A stretch of 64,000 nucleotides of DNA from Proteus penneri (lineage in GTDB: Bacteria > Pseudomonadota > Gammaproteobacteria > Enterobacterales > Enterobacteriaceae): positions 1-64,000 of the forward strand of contig NZ_PHFJ01000013.1 of NCBI RefSeq assembly GCF_003144535.1, read 5' to 3'. A model generated the notes under the pieces. The model did not search any database and was not told where the DNA came from. It saw only the letters and a program-made list of their open reading frames with translations. How positions within the stretch are numbered: the stretch's first letter is position 1; the number at the start of each line of letters is the position of its first letter. Shown in pieces: positions 17,402 to 26,443 of the stretch. The position numbers and the translations under genes were made by a program.

Positions 17402-17541
17402 GGTTTGTTTTCTTTTTAATATAGGTTTGTTTACTAGGGTAATAGAGTGATAACTATCAGCATGATTATGATAAAAGTGATACTCACTCTAAAATACCAT
17501 ACATTACACAGTGTAATAGAACTCAAATAAGTGAGATAGTG

Positions 17542-18069
17542 ATGTTAACGGCATTAAATCAGCAACTACCTATTCCTTCTGCAATACATGAAAATGGAAA
17601 AGAAGAGAAATGGCCATTAATTGATAACAAATATGCCTTTCCCAACGATTATATTGCGTTTATCACCCAATATGGATCAGGTCAGATAGCTGATTTTATA
17701 ACGTTATTTAATCCCTTTAGCAAAAATGAGTACATTAATTTTTTTCAGCAAAAAGAGTGGATACTTGAAGATTTCGATTCATTAATCAATGAAGATCCTG
17801 ATTACTATTCTTTTGTTCTATATCCAAAATGTAATGGGCTTTTACCCATTGGTGTTACTGATAATGGTGATACGCTTTTTTGGGTTGTTTTATCAGAAAA
17901 TAGTGAGCTTTGGACAATGGCAATTATTCCCTCTAGAGGATCAGAGGTAGAATTTATTGCAGAAAACCTGACTGGATTTTTAGAGGGAATATTATCAAAA
18001 CGAATACGTTGCCAGTCATTCCCTGAGGGATTCCCATCAGAAAAAATGATATTTAGCCCAGAAGTTTGA
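17542..18069 (+). CDS. SMI1/KNR4 (SUKH) family protein, orphan immunity-like
   Basis: 175-residue protein with the SUKH pattern: PNDYIAFITQYGSGQIADFITLFNPF near the N-terminus, then FVLYPKCNGLLPIGVTDNGDTLFWVV (residues about 93-118), where the strand-turn GLLPIGVTDNGDTLFW is the family core. SUKH proteins are common immunity proteins of contact-dependent and polymorphic toxins and also occur as orphans. No toxin gene is adjacent. I start at the ATG 17542; a GTG directly before it (17539) is an equal alternative. It ends 4 bp before the convergent DUF3307 gene. Confidence 0.8.
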   Translation: MLTALNQQLPIPSAIHENGKEEKWPLIDNKYAFPNDYIAFITQYGSGQIADFITLFNPFSKNEYINFFQQKEWILEDFDSLINEDPDYYSFVLYPKCNGLLPIGVTDNGDTLFWVVLSENSELWTMAIIPSRGSEVEFIAENLTGFLEGILSKRIRCQSFPEGFPSEKMIFSPEV

Positions 18070-18073
18070 TGTG

Positions 18074-18826
18074 TTATTTTCCTATAGGGAGTTGGGTCAC
18101 AAAATAGGAAGTAGCAAGTCCAATAAAGATAGATATGCTAAAGCTAATCAGTGTACCTAACATGACATATTCTGTTAGCTTTTTATCTTGATCGTTTTGT
18201 AATTCACCAAATCTAAATATTGATTTAGCTGCTAATAGAAAGCCAATCGCTGTAAATTGATTTAAAAGAATAAAAGTTAAGATTAGAGTTCTTTCTAAAT
18301 AACCAATTGATTTACCAGCTGAAATTAAAGTAGACCCCTCTTCTACAATAGGTGTCCATTTTTTCAGCAACATATAAATAAGAATGGAGACAGGTTTCCA
18401 AATAATGATATAGGAAAAAATAAATATCATATACTTGTAATTAATTTCTTTGAAACTTAATTTAACAAAAATCTGTGTATTTTCATTAATAAGAATTAAC
18501 CATAAAAGTGTAATTATTAAGAAATGAAATATTTGATCGGTAATAAACCATTTTAGAGAATTATCAGTATAAGATTTTGCGAGATCGAATAAATAATGAG
18601 TGATAAATATAATAAGGCTGTAAACCAAAATAGCATTGAAATTGACTTTTGCCATTACGATCAGAACGATAAATGTGATCCCACCTTGTAGTAATGAATG
18701 AAAGTAAAGCTCTTTAGATTTGTAGTGAAGTGAATTCCGCGCTTCTATCCAGCTTTTAGGTTGCAAATAAAAATCAAAAATAATATGAGCAAGGTAAAGA
18801 GAAATAAGAAGCGTGAAATTGTACAT
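18074..18826 (-). CDS. DUF3307-family integral membrane protein
   Basis: A 250-residue, very hydrophobic protein with about six to seven membrane segments. The N-terminus LLISLYLAHIIFDFYLQPKSWIEAR and the HSLLQGGITFIVL...IIFITHYLFDLAKSY block are typical of DUF3307 proteins, whose conserved His/Asp residues sit in the first helices. Residues 165-178 form a soluble loop before the last three helices. It begins one base after the satD stop on the same strand, so the two are a coupled pair. Function unknown; I infer it is the membrane partner of the SatD-like protein. Confidence 0.85.
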   Translation of the reverse strand: MYNFTLLISLYLAHIIFDFYLQPKSWIEARNSLHYKSKELYFHSLLQGGITFIVLIVMAKVNFNAILVYSLIIFITHYLFDLAKSYTDNSLKWFITDQIFHFLIITLLWLILINENTQIFVKLSFKEINYKYMIFIFSYIIIWKPVSILIYMLLKKWTPIVEEGSTLISAGKSIGYLERTLILTFILLNQFTAIGFLLAAKSIFRFGELQNDQDKKLTEYVMLGTLISFSISIFIGLATSYFVTQLPIGK

Positions 18827-18827
18827 A

Positions 18828-19460
18828 TCAATAAGCCTTGTTAATTAAATAATTAAAGTATTGAATATATTCATCTATTAACTGATAGTGGCTAGCGTTT
18901 AATAATCTAGTAATATTACTTCTCGATTTTTTTAATTCATCAGCAATAGCATAGTGAGATTTATCTTCATTAACCATATATTTAAGTAAAACTTGCGCTT
19001 GTGCTCGAGTTATTTCTTTAAGTTGTATATCTAAGTATTTAGTCACTAAAGTAATGTTTTTTTGAAATTCTTTATCTGATGCGGATATTGTTAATATTTC
19101 ACTTTTCATCTTATCTAATCCTTCACCCGATAAGATAAAGGCCTCACCCGTTGATGTTCTAATATCATTACGTAATGAATTAATTTGACCGATACCAATA
19201 CTTTGACGAGCACAGATGTCTAGTTCGGACGTTTTCAATGCTAATTGAATGACAATAGCAGCTTTAATGGCATCACAAGCGTGTAAGCAAACAAGTTGGA
19301 AGGAGTCACCGCGATATCTGTCATATTTAAGTGGTAGTTGTTCTGAGAGTAATTGAACCGTCTGCTCCAAGGTATAGAGCATAACATCATAGTTTTCAGG
19401 TGTGATGTTTCTAGAGTTTATGATATCACCTGTAATCACACTTACGATGTCTTTATTCAT
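18828..19460 (-). CDS. SatD-family protein with cyclase-like motifs and C-terminal HTH
   Basis: A 210-residue cytosolic protein. The N-terminal part has VSVITGDIINSR (Asp12) and, 40 residues on, RYRGDSFQLV (Asp52), then ARQSIGIGQI and TSTGEAFILSGEGLD. This arrangement recalls class III nucleotidyl cyclases, where two metal-binding Asp residues in a DI-x-x-S/T motif and a GD-x-F motif are about 40-44 residues apart. The C-terminus (about 150-197, ITRAQAQVLLKYMVNEDKSHYAIADELKKSRSNITRLLNAS) is a helix-turn-helix. SatD family membership is recognised by pattern; cyclase activity is inference. The promoter region holds two 18-bp inverted repeats. Confidence 0.82.
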   Translation of the reverse strand: MNKDIVSVITGDIINSRNITPENYDVMLYTLEQTVQLLSEQLPLKYDRYRGDSFQLVCLHACDAIKAAIVIQLALKTSELDICARQSIGIGQINSLRNDIRTSTGEAFILSGEGLDKMKSEILTISASDKEFQKNITLVTKYLDIQLKEITRAQAQVLLKYMVNEDKSHYAIADELKKSRSNITRLLNASHYQLIDEYIQYFNYLINKAY

Positions 19461-19497
19461 TAGCTTGCTCTTATCATTTTGTGAGAGAAATAGAATG

Positions 19498-19503
19498 AGT
19501 ATA
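19498..19503 (-). promoter_or_regulatory. Candidate -10 element of the satD-DUF3307 operon
   Basis: TATACT on the minus strand, about 38 bp upstream of the satD ATG. The hexamer 17 bp further upstream is a poor -35, consistent with a need for an activator, possibly bound at the paired inverted repeats centred about 65 and 93 bp upstream of the implied start. Inferred by eye only. Confidence 0.35.
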
Positions 19504-19546
19504 GTGATCTTTTATTCAGTTATTTAATTGAAATACCAAAGAGAAT

Positions 19547-19564
19547 GTTACTATATTTGGTAAC
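19547..19564. promoter_or_regulatory. Inverted repeat copy 1 upstream of satD
   Basis: GTTACTATATTTGGTAAC: a 6-base arm pair (one mismatch) around a 6-base spacer. It is identical to copy 2 except one base and shares the preceding aat. It lies 87-104 bp upstream of the satD start. Confidence 0.7.
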
Positions 19565-19574
19565 ATGATCAAAT

Positions 19575-19592
19575 GTTACCATATTTGGTAAC
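19575..19592. promoter_or_regulatory. Inverted repeat copy 2 upstream of satD
   Basis: GTTACCATATTTGGTAAC: perfect 6-bp arms GTTACC/GGTAAC around atattt. It starts exactly 28 bp after copy 1. Duplicated, spaced palindromes of this size indicate a dimeric DNA-binding protein; the HTH of SatD itself is the obvious candidate. Confidence 0.75.
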
Positions 19593-19635
19593 TTAATAAT
19601 TTATGTTATAGAGCAAGCGTGAAAAATAGGCAACA

Positions 19636-19670
19636 AAAAAGCCTTTTCTGGAAACCAGAAAAGGCTTTTT
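19636..19670 (-). terminator. Terminator of dusB-fis
   Basis: A perfect 16-bp stem (aaaaagccttttctgg / ccagaaaaggcttttt) with an aaa loop, 27 bp beyond the fis stop. The A and T flanks make it work in both directions. Confidence 0.92.
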
Positions 19671-19696
19671 ATAAAAATAGACCTAACTGACTAGGA

Positions 19697-19993
19697 TCAG
19701 TTCATGCCGTATTTTTTCAGTTTCTTACGCAGTGTACCGCGGTTAATGCCCATCATTTGCGCTGCACGCGTTTGGTTGCCACGGGTGTACTGCATTACCA
19801 TGTCCAACAATGGCTGTTCAACTTCAGCCAATACTAGCTCATATAAGTCATTAACATCTTGACCGTTTAATTGAGCAAAATAGTTCTTCAGTGCTTGTTT
19901 AACTGAGTCACGTAAAGGTTTTTGGGTCACCTGATCTTGTGAATTTACGGTGGCAACTGTTAGTACGTCTGAATTTACGCGTTGTTCGAACAT
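19697..19993 (-). CDS. fis: DNA-binding nucleoid protein Fis
   Basis: Small growth-phase-controlled protein that bends DNA and activates rRNA and other promoters. Exactly 98 residues, with the N-terminal activation arm ([21 protein letters not shown]) and the C-terminal HTH ([27 protein letters not shown]) almost identical to E. coli Fis. It follows dusB by 20 bp and is probably expressed from the dusB promoter, as in E. coli. Confidence 0.98.
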   Translation of the reverse strand: MFEQRVNSDVLTVATVNSQDQVTQKPLRDSVKQALKNYFAQLNGQDVNDLYELVLAEVEQPLLDMVMQYTRGNQTRAAQMMGINRGTLRKKLKKYGMN

Positions 19994-20013
19994 AGTTCTG
20001 TCAGCTCTTTTAT

Positions 20014-20985
20014 TTATTTACGCAAAAAATTTTCGAAATATGCTTCCAACGCCTCCAGCTGTTCGCTGGCATCCTCTATGGCGTTGAAGGAGCGCCGAAA
20101 CTGGTCATCAGGGGCATGTTCCTTGAGATACCAAGAGACATGCTTGCGTGCAATGCGAGTTCCTTTGCCTTGACCGTAAAAGTCGTGCAACTCACGCACA
20201 TGCTTTTGCATTATTTGTTGTACCTCTGCAATCGGCAGAGGGGGCAACAGTTCACCTGTGTCCAGATAGTGCTGGATTTCCCGAAAGATCCAGGGTCTTC
20301 CCTGAGCAGCGCGACCGATCATTAAAGCATCGGCTCCAGTGTAGTCTAATACTGCTCTGGCTTTTAGCGGGTCTGTTATGTCTCCATTCGCAATAATGGG
20401 AATAGAAACATTCTGCTTAACTGTCCGAATGCTGTCGTATTCGGCTTCCCCTTTGAACAAACACTCGCGTGTACGTCCATGAATAGTAAGAGCCTGAATA
20501 CCACAACGTTCAGCCAATTTGGCAATCTCTACACAGTTACGTTCATCAGGTGACCAGCCAGTACGGATCTTGAGAGTAACAGGTACATCTACCGCGTTAA
20601 CCACAGCAGAGAGGATCTCTGCGACAAGGTCAGGATGACGAAGTAGTGCTGAACCCGCTAGCTTTTTATTCACCTTTTTTGCAGGGCAACCCATATTAAT
20701 GTCGATAATTTGAGCGCCACTATCTGCGTTTATTTTCGCAGCGGCCGCCATATCAACGGGATCACTTCCTGCAATTTGTACGGAGCGGATCCCCAATTCA
20801 TCACTATGTACCATTCGTAACCGAGACTTGTCAGTCTGCCAAACCTGAGGATTGGAAGAAAGCATTTCAGAAACTGTCATACCCGCACCCATATCATAGC
20901 AAAGCGACCGAAAAGGTCGGTCTGTAACGCCAGCCATGGGAGCCGCGATAAGGCAATTTTTTAACTGATACTGTCCGATTCGCAT
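20014..20985 (-). CDS. dusB: tRNA-dihydrouridine synthase B
   Basis: FMN enzyme reducing specific uridines in the tRNA D-loop (U17 in E. coli). From the ATG at 20985 ([25 protein letters not shown]) it is 323 residues. The TTG six codons upstream is unlikely, since the shorter start matches E. coli. Motifs are the FMN-binding [11 protein letters not shown], catalytic Cys in [17 protein letters not shown] and NGDI...[16 protein letters not shown]. First gene of the dusB-fis operon. Confidence 0.97.
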   Translation of the reverse strand: MRIGQYQLKNCLIAAPMAGVTDRPFRSLCYDMGAGMTVSEMLSSNPQVWQTDKSRLRMVHSDELGIRSVQIAGSDPVDMAAAAKINADSGAQIIDINMGCPAKKVNKKLAGSALLRHPDLVAEILSAVVNAVDVPVTLKIRTGWSPDERNCVEIAKLAERCGIQALTIHGRTRECLFKGEAEYDSIRTVKQNVSIPIIANGDITDPLKARAVLDYTGADALMIGRAAQGRPWIFREIQHYLDTGELLPPLPIAEVQQIMQKHVRELHDFYGQGKGTRIARKHVSWYLKEHAPDDQFRRSFNAIEDASEQLEALEAYFENFLRK

Positions 20986-21003
20986 AGATGAAAAGAGGGC
21001 CAA

Positions 21004-21306
21004 ACTGTGACTGCAAGGGCGCGTATATTACGCATTTTTTGCCAGATATGAAAGGACAAAGTTTAACCAAATTGCGAAAAAAAGTTACTCATTTATACTT
21101 GATTTTTTATAAATTGATTATTTAATTAATAAAAACATAGTCTTATATGTTTTTAAAAAATTAAAATTTGATGATGTAGAATTGATAAACAAGTGGAACT
21201 AAGTGGAGTTTATCAGGCAAAAGTGTGATTAATGCCTGATAAACAATAATTAAGTAAAATTTTAACGTAATGAGATTATCTCATTTTGGTTAATATTTGT
21301 TCGGTG
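21004..21306. other. prmA-dusB intergenic region
   Basis: 303 bp, no gene. The dusB-proximal 50 bp hold the dusB-fis promoter. The remainder is AT-rich (21061-21170) and may contain Fis or IHF sites, as known upstream of E. coli fis. I could not assign individual sites. The tatcaggc / gcctgata pair at 21210-21243 forms a hairpin on the prmA side, a possible weak prmA terminator. Confidence 0.5.
21025..21053 (-). promoter_or_regulatory. dusB-fis promoter
   Basis: On the minus strand: -35 tttcat (21048-21053), 17-bp spacer, -10 taatat (21025-21030), followed by a GC-rich acgcgcccttgc discriminator. To my knowledge these hexamers equal those of the E. coli fis promoter, which is under stringent and growth-rate control. 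The implied start is about 30 nt upstream of dusB. Confidence 0.8.
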
Positions 21307-22188
21307 TTATTTTTTCACACCGGTAATACGGCACCACTCTTCTTTTTCGGCAACAGGATCTAAGTTAAATAGCCCTTCATAGGCAGCAGCTACACCTTCT
21401 GCTTGTGTCGCTAACACACCAGAAAGCCCTAGATGTCCACCTTGACGAGGCAATGTACTGATAACAGGTGCAAGTTCACGCAATGGACCAGCTAAAATAT
21501 TCGCGACCACAACATCTGCAGTGAGGTTATCAGGCTGGTCTTTTGCAAGATATAATGTGAGGGCGTCAGAAACGCCATTACGTTGCGCGTTATCACGACT
21601 TGCTTGGATAGCTTGAGGATCGATATCAATACCAATTGCTTTAGCTGCACCTAATTTTAAGGCTGCAATGGCTAAAATCCCAGAACCACAACCGAAGTCA
21701 ATAACCGTTTTACCCGCTAAATCTAAACCATCAAGCCACTGAAGGCACAATGAGGTAGTAGGGTGGGTACCTGTACCAAATGCCAGACCAGGGTCTAGCA
21801 TGACGTTTACAGCGTTAGGATCGGGTACTTCACGCCAGCTTGGGCAAATCCATAAACGTTCGCCAAAACGCATTGGATGGAAGTTATCCATCCATTCACG
21901 TTCCCAATCTTTATCTTCGAGTTGTTCAATTTTGTGTAGGAAGCCCTGACCGAGTAATGGCGTGTTTTCTAACATTGCCACAACGATTTTCATGTCAGTT
22001 TCTGCATCATATAAACCGATAACGTCAGTATCACCCCAAAGACGAGTTTCACCCGGTAAAGGTTCAAAAATAGGCGTATCGTGACTATCTTGGAAAGTCA
22101 CTGAAACGGCACCGCTTTCAACTAATTCATCACCAATAGCTTCTGCATTAGCGGCGGTTGCATTAAGTCTTAATTGTATCCAAGGCAT
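21307..22188 (-). CDS. prmA: Ribosomal protein L11 methyltransferase PrmA
   Basis: SAM-dependent trimethylation of ribosomal protein L11. From the ATG at 22188 ([22 protein letters not shown]) the length is 293 residues, equal to E. coli PrmA. The longer frame to 22215 is rejected. The C-terminal methyltransferase domain shows [20 protein letters not shown] and [10 protein letters not shown], and the GTGTHPTT segment is present. It follows panF by 23 bp and is probably in one transcript with yhdT-panF. Confidence 0.97.
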   Translation of the reverse strand: MPWIQLRLNATAANAEAIGDELVESGAVSVTFQDSHDTPIFEPLPGETRLWGDTDVIGLYDAETDMKIVVAMLENTPLLGQGFLHKIEQLEDKDWEREWMDNFHPMRFGERLWICPSWREVPDPNAVNVMLDPGLAFGTGTHPTTSLCLQWLDGLDLAGKTVIDFGCGSGILAIAALKLGAAKAIGIDIDPQAIQASRDNAQRNGVSDALTLYLAKDQPDNLTADVVVANILAGPLRELAPVISTLPRQGGHLGLSGVLATQAEGVAAAYEGLFNLDPVAEKEEWCRITGVKK

Positions 22189-22211
22189 AATTTGTCTCTT
22201 TAAAAACGAAT

Positions 22212-23663
22212 TCACTGTAATGATGCTGATTGAGGCAGAGTATGCTCTCCAAATCGATTAGCTACAAGAAACGCGGCTAAGCTTAATAACAGTGATGGAA
22301 TAATAGGATGGAATCCGGCTATTTGGATATTAAATGTCGCTAAGGTGGCATAGAGCGTGGCACCTGTGATCATGCCAGCAATAGCACCATAACGGTTAGC
22401 TTTCTCCCAATAAAGCCCAAGAACTAGAGGCCATAAGAAAACGGCTTGTAGGCCACCAAAAGCGAGTAAGTTAAGCCAAATAATCATTGATGGTGGGTTC
22501 CATGCGGCAAACAGCAGTAGTACACCTAAAATCAAGGTTGAAAGGCTCGATAAACGAGAGATTCGTTTTTCATTAGTGATCGCATGCGGAGCGATATTGA
22601 GATAGAGATCTTTGACCAACGTTGCTGACGATTGTAACAGTTGCGCATTTATCGTCGACATAATGGCAGCCATAGGTGCCGCAAGGAAAATACCAGCTGC
22701 AATTGGCGGTAATACTTCAACCATCAATGTTGGAATAACCTGATCAGGAACAGTCAGATCAGGAATGATCGCTCGACCTAATGCACCAGCAAAGTGCATA
22801 CCAAACATTAATAATGACATCACGATTGTGCCAATAATGATCCCTTTATGCATGGCTTTACTGTCTTTGTAAGAGATGCAACGTACCGCAGTATGTGGTA
22901 AGCCAATAACACCAAAACAGACTAGTACCCAGAATGATGCCATAAACGGGCCACTTAAAATCCCATCAGCCCCTTGAGGGGAGGTTAATGCAGGATCGAT
23001 GGTATTGAGTTTTTGTATCGCAATATCTAATCCACCTGCTTTATAGATAATGGCAAACAGGAGAATAAATGTACCAAGCAGCATGACAAGGCCTTGTAAG
23101 GCATCGTTTAATACGCTAGCCCTAAATCCACCAATTGCGGTGTACAGCGCAATCGAGACTCCAAAAATAAGTAAGCCAAACTCATAAGGGATACCAGCTG
23201 CGGTTTCTAATAAACGTGCACCGCCGATAAATTGCACTGTCATGGCACCGATAAAAGCGACTAACAGGCTTAAACTGGCAAACCAGACGAGAAAACGGCT
23301 TTTATAACGCGCATAGAGCATGTCGTTTAAGGTAACGGCATTATAACGACGCGCTAAAATAGCAAATTTTTTCCCTAAGACCCCCAGAGAAAGCCAAATT
23401 GCAGGTAGTTGGATCATCGAAAGCAATACCCAACCAATACCATATTTATAGGCAGCACCCGGCCCACCGATAAAGGAGCTTGCACTAACATAAGTTGCAG
23501 TGATAGTCATGGCTAGCACGAAGCCACCCATTGAACGGTTACCCAAAAAATACTCGTTAAGAAACTCGCCTTTCTCGCGTTTGCGATAAGCATAAGCCGA
23601 CAGCAGAAAGACCAGCAGAAGGTAGCCAATCAGTGGCACTATGACCTCAGTTTGCATCGTCAT
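22212..23663 (-). CDS. panF: Sodium/pantothenate symporter PanF
   Basis: Imports pantothenate with Na+. About 483 residues and 13 membrane helices of the solute:sodium symporter fold. [60 protein letters not shown] and [26 protein letters not shown] match PanF throughout. Of three nearby ATGs I chose 23663 because aggag lies about 6 bp upstream; 23657 (MQTEVIVPL) is the E. coli-like alternative. Its start overlaps the end of yhdT. Confidence 0.96.
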   Translation of the reverse strand: MTMQTEVIVPLIGYLLLVFLLSAYAYRKREKGEFLNEYFLGNRSMGGFVLAMTITATYVSASSFIGGPGAAYKYGIGWVLLSMIQLPAIWLSLGVLGKKFAILARRYNAVTLNDMLYARYKSRFLVWFASLSLLVAFIGAMTVQFIGGARLLETAAGIPYEFGLLIFGVSIALYTAIGGFRASVLNDALQGLVMLLGTFILLFAIIYKAGGLDIAIQKLNTIDPALTSPQGADGILSGPFMASFWVLVCFGVIGLPHTAVRCISYKDSKAMHKGIIIGTIVMSLLMFGMHFAGALGRAIIPDLTVPDQVIPTLMVEVLPPIAAGIFLAAPMAAIMSTINAQLLQSSATLVKDLYLNIAPHAITNEKRISRLSSLSTLILGVLLLFAAWNPPSMIIWLNLLAFGGLQAVFLWPLVLGLYWEKANRYGAIAGMITGATLYATLATFNIQIAGFHPIIPSLLLSLAAFLVANRFGEHTLPQSASLQ

Positions 23664-23895
23664 GCTCATCTCCTAACGGCATATCTTTGAAAAAATAGCG
23701 TACCATCAGATAGCACAGCAGAAAAAACAAAACAGGTAGGAATAAGCATGAAAGCTCAAACCAAAGCGGTAAACCAGTAATGCCTTGTGTGTTATCTGGT
23801 AAATAGGCGGTAATTAACCAACCCAACAAATATATAAAAGTTAAAATTAGGGCCCAAAGGGCTTCTTTGTGGGCCTGAACAAAACGTTTGTCCAT
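23647..23895 (-). CDS. yhdT: YhdT family small membrane protein
   Basis: 82-residue protein with two hydrophobic segments and the family start MDKRFVQAHKEALWALILTFIYLLGWL. It always accompanies panF and overlaps the panF start here. The exact function is unknown; a helper role for PanF is inferred from linkage. The ATG at 23895 has a ggga-gaac ribosome site within the upstream in-frame TTG stretch. Confidence 0.9.
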   Translation of the reverse strand: MDKRFVQAHKEALWALILTFIYLLGWLITAYLPDNTQGITGLPLWFELSCLFLPVLFFLLCYLMVRYFFKDMPLGDEHDDAN

Positions 23896-24085
23896 CTGTT
23901 CTCCCAATCTTAATAGGGTTAAAAATGAATGGGAGGATTGTACGGGAAAGTGAGTATTGATTCAGTGAAAATTAATCACAAAGTTATAGGCTAGATTTGA
24001 GATGTGTTTATCTTATTGTTTTTAAACGTAAATAGGAATAAGCGAGGTGCGGGTTTTTAATCAAAAGACGGATCATAGGCAATAA

Positions 24086-24115
24086 AAAAGGCATAGTGAT
24101 TAAACTATGCCTTTT
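24086..24115 (-). terminator. Terminator of accB-accC
   Basis: A 12-bp perfect stem aaaaggcatagt / actatgcctttt with a 6-base loop lies just beyond the accC stop, with a T-rich run on the minus strand. Confidence 0.88.
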
Positions 24116-24133
24116 CTGGTTAAGTGAAGAAAA

Positions 24134-25483
24134 TTACTTCTCAGCTAAACCTAAACGTTTTTCAAGGTAGTGAATATTTGTACCACCTTTTTGGAAATTC
24201 TCATCATTCATAATGAACTGGTGCAGTTCAATATTGGTTTTAATACCATCAATGATAAGTTCCGCCAACGCATTTTTCATACGAGAGATCGCGATTTCAC
24301 GTGTTTCACCATAAGTGATCAATTTACCAATCATTGAATCATAATGAGGTGGAACAGTATAACCTGCGTAAATATGCGATTCCCAACGTACGCCAAATCC
24401 ACCTGGTGAGTGGAAGCGGGTAATCGTACCTGGGCTTGGCATGAAAGTTTTTGGATCTTCTGCGTTGATACGACACTCAATTGCATGACCATGAACGTTA
24501 ATTTGATCTTGCGTTACTGATAAAGGTAAGCCAGATGCAATGCGTAACTGTTCTTTGATTAAGTCGATGCCTGTGATCATCTCTGTTACTGGATGTTCAA
24601 CCTGAATACGGGTGTTCATCTCAATAAAGTAGAATTCACCATTTTCATACAGAAATTCGAATGTACCTGCACCACGATAGCCGATTTCAATACATGCGTT
24701 CGCACAGCGTTCGCCGATATTTTTACGGATTTCTGGGGTAATACCCGGTGCTGGTGCCTCTTCAACCACTTTTTGGTGACGACGTTGCATGGAGCAATCA
24801 CGTTCAGCCAAATAGATTGCATTACCTTGACCATCAGCCATAACTTGAATTTCAACATGGCGTGGATTTTCAAGGTATTTTTCCATGTATACCATGTCGT
24901 TGCTAAATGCCGCTTTTGCTTCCGCTCGCGTCATTGTGATGGATTGTTCCAGCTCTTTTTCAGAACGAACAACACGCATACCGCGTCCACCACCGCCACC
25001 AGAAGCTTTGATGATAACTGGGTAGCCAATACGTTTAGCAATTTCAATATTTTTTGCAGTGTCGTTACCTAAAGGACCGTCTGATCCTGGTACACAAGGA
25101 ACACCTGCTTTTTTCATCGCTTCAATAGCAGAAACTTTATCACCCATTAGGCGGATGGTTTCAGCTTTGGGGCCGACAAAAATAAAGCCTGAGCGTTCAA
25201 CTTGCTCTGCGAAATCAGCATTTTCAGACAGAAAACCGTATCCTGGATGAATGGCTTGTGCGCCACTGATCTCAGCCGCTGCAATAATTGCAGGGATATT
25301 TAGGTAACTTTTTGCTGAAGCAGCGGGACCAATACAGATAGTCTCGTCTGCCAGCAGAACGTGTTTTAAATCACGGTCTGCTGTGGAGTGAACGGCAACT
25401 GCTTTGATCCCAAGCTCTTTACATGCTCTTAGGATACGCAGTGCTATCTCACCACGGTTGGCAATGAGGATTTTTTCTAGCAT
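24134..25483 (-). CDS. accC: Acetyl-CoA carboxylase, biotin carboxylase subunit AccC
   Basis: ATP-dependent carboxylation of biotin on AccB, the first step of fatty acid synthesis. The 449 residues match the E. coli length. [20 protein letters not shown], the glycine-rich ATP lid [51 protein letters not shown] and the [14 protein letters not shown] block with the catalytic Arg/Glu are all present. It is 12 bp after accB. Confidence 0.98.
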   Translation of the reverse strand: MLEKILIANRGEIALRILRACKELGIKAVAVHSTADRDLKHVLLADETICIGPAASAKSYLNIPAIIAAAEISGAQAIHPGYGFLSENADFAEQVERSGFIFVGPKAETIRLMGDKVSAIEAMKKAGVPCVPGSDGPLGNDTAKNIEIAKRIGYPVIIKASGGGGGRGMRVVRSEKELEQSITMTRAEAKAAFSNDMVYMEKYLENPRHVEIQVMADGQGNAIYLAERDCSMQRRHQKVVEEAPAPGITPEIRKNIGERCANACIEIGYRGAGTFEFLYENGEFYFIEMNTRIQVEHPVTEMITGIDLIKEQLRIASGLPLSVTQDQINVHGHAIECRINAEDPKTFMPSPGTITRFHSPGGFGVRWESHIYAGYTVPPHYDSMIGKLITYGETREIAISRMKNALAELIIDGIKTNIELHQFIMNDENFQKGGTNIHYLEKRLGLAEK

Positions 25484-25495
25484 GGACCTGCCTCG

Positions 25496-25966
25496 TTATT
25501 CGATAACAAAGAGTGGAGCGTCAAACTCAACGTTGTCGCCATCTTGGCAAAGGATAGATTTAACAACACCCGCTTTGTCAGATTCAATCTGGTTCATCAT
25601 TTTCATTGCTTCAACGATGCACAGAGTATCGCCTACATTGACTTGCTGACCGACTTCAACAAATTTCTTAGCTTCAGGGCTTGGTGAGCGATAGAACGTT
25701 CCGACCATTGGTGAACGAACAACATGACCGCTGATTTCTTGCGTTGGTGTAGCCGCTGGTGTTTCTGGCGCTACGGGCGCAACTGCATTTGCTAATGCAG
25801 GTTGAGGAGCCGCTGGTGCCGCAAAATATTGCTGAGGAGCCATTTGACCCTGAATACCAGAGTTACGACTAATACGTACTGACTCTTCACCTTCAGAGAT
25901 TTCCAGTTCAGAAATGCCAGACTCTTCGACTAGCTCGATCAGTTTTTTAATTTTACGAATATCCAT
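25496..25966 (-). CDS. accB: Biotin carboxyl carrier protein AccB
   Basis: Carries the biotin that AccC carboxylates. Its length of 156 residues equals E. coli AccB. An N-terminal dimerisation segment ([34 protein letters not shown]) is followed by an Ala/Pro-rich linker (about 43-77) and the biotinyl domain, with the biotin Lys122 in [12 protein letters not shown]. In E. coli AccB also autoregulates its operon. It is 33 bp after aroQ. Confidence 0.98.
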   Translation of the reverse strand: MDIRKIKKLIELVEESGISELEISEGEESVRISRNSGIQGQMAPQQYFAAPAAPQPALANAVAPVAPETPAATPTQEISGHVVRSPMVGTFYRSPSPEAKKFVEVGQQVNVGDTLCIVEAMKMMNQIESDKAGVVKSILCQDGDNVEFDAPLFVIE

Positions 25967-25999
25967 GAGTTGATTCCGTACTCTTTTTGATGTTTTTTA

Positions 26000-26443
26000 T
26001 TAAGACAAACGGCTGACCGCTGCCTGTAAAGCAAACCGATAACCTTCTGCACCTAATCCACAGATTACGCCTGTTGCGATATCAGAGAGATATGAATGGT
26101 GGCGGAAAGGTTCCCGACTGTAGACATTGGACAGGTGAATTTCAATAAATGGAATATTCACCCCTAATAATGCATCACGCAGTGCAACACTGGTATGCGT
26201 GAAAGCTGCAGGGTTGATTAATATATAATCGACATTACCCCGAGCTGCATGAATTTTATTTATCAGCTCAAATTCAGCGTTAGACTGAAAATGACTGAGT
26301 TTCACATTTAATGCCTGAGCATCTGCTGACAAACTTTGAACGATATCATCCAGAGTTAAGTGTCCGTAGGTTTCCGGCTCTCTTGTTCCAAGCAGGTTTA
26401 GATTCGGACCATTCAGGAGCAAAATATGAAAATTTTCCGACAT
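26000..26443 (-). CDS. aroQ: Type II 3-dehydroquinate dehydratase AroQ
   Basis: Third step of the shikimate pathway, converting 3-dehydroquinate to 3-dehydroshikimate. The 147 residues contain [20 protein letters not shown] with catalytic Tyr26, the [12 protein letters not shown] loop, [19 protein letters not shown] and [22 protein letters not shown]. coli uses a type I enzyme (AroD) instead. The aroQ-accB-accC order is a common gammaproteobacterial arrangement and implies cotranscription. Confidence 0.97.
   Translation of the reverse strand: MSENFHILLLNGPNLNLLGTREPETYGHLTLDDIVQSLSADAQALNVKLSHFQSNAEFELINKIHAARGNVDYILINPAAFTHTSVALRDALLGVNIPFIEIHLSNVYSREPFRHHSYLSDIATGVICGLGAEGYRFALQAAVSRLS

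Noticed and set aside
24593-25072. 159-codon plus-strand frame opposite accC
   Set aside because: Antisense shadow; composition (Phe/Thr/Asn/Cys-rich) is that of a reverse-strand frame.
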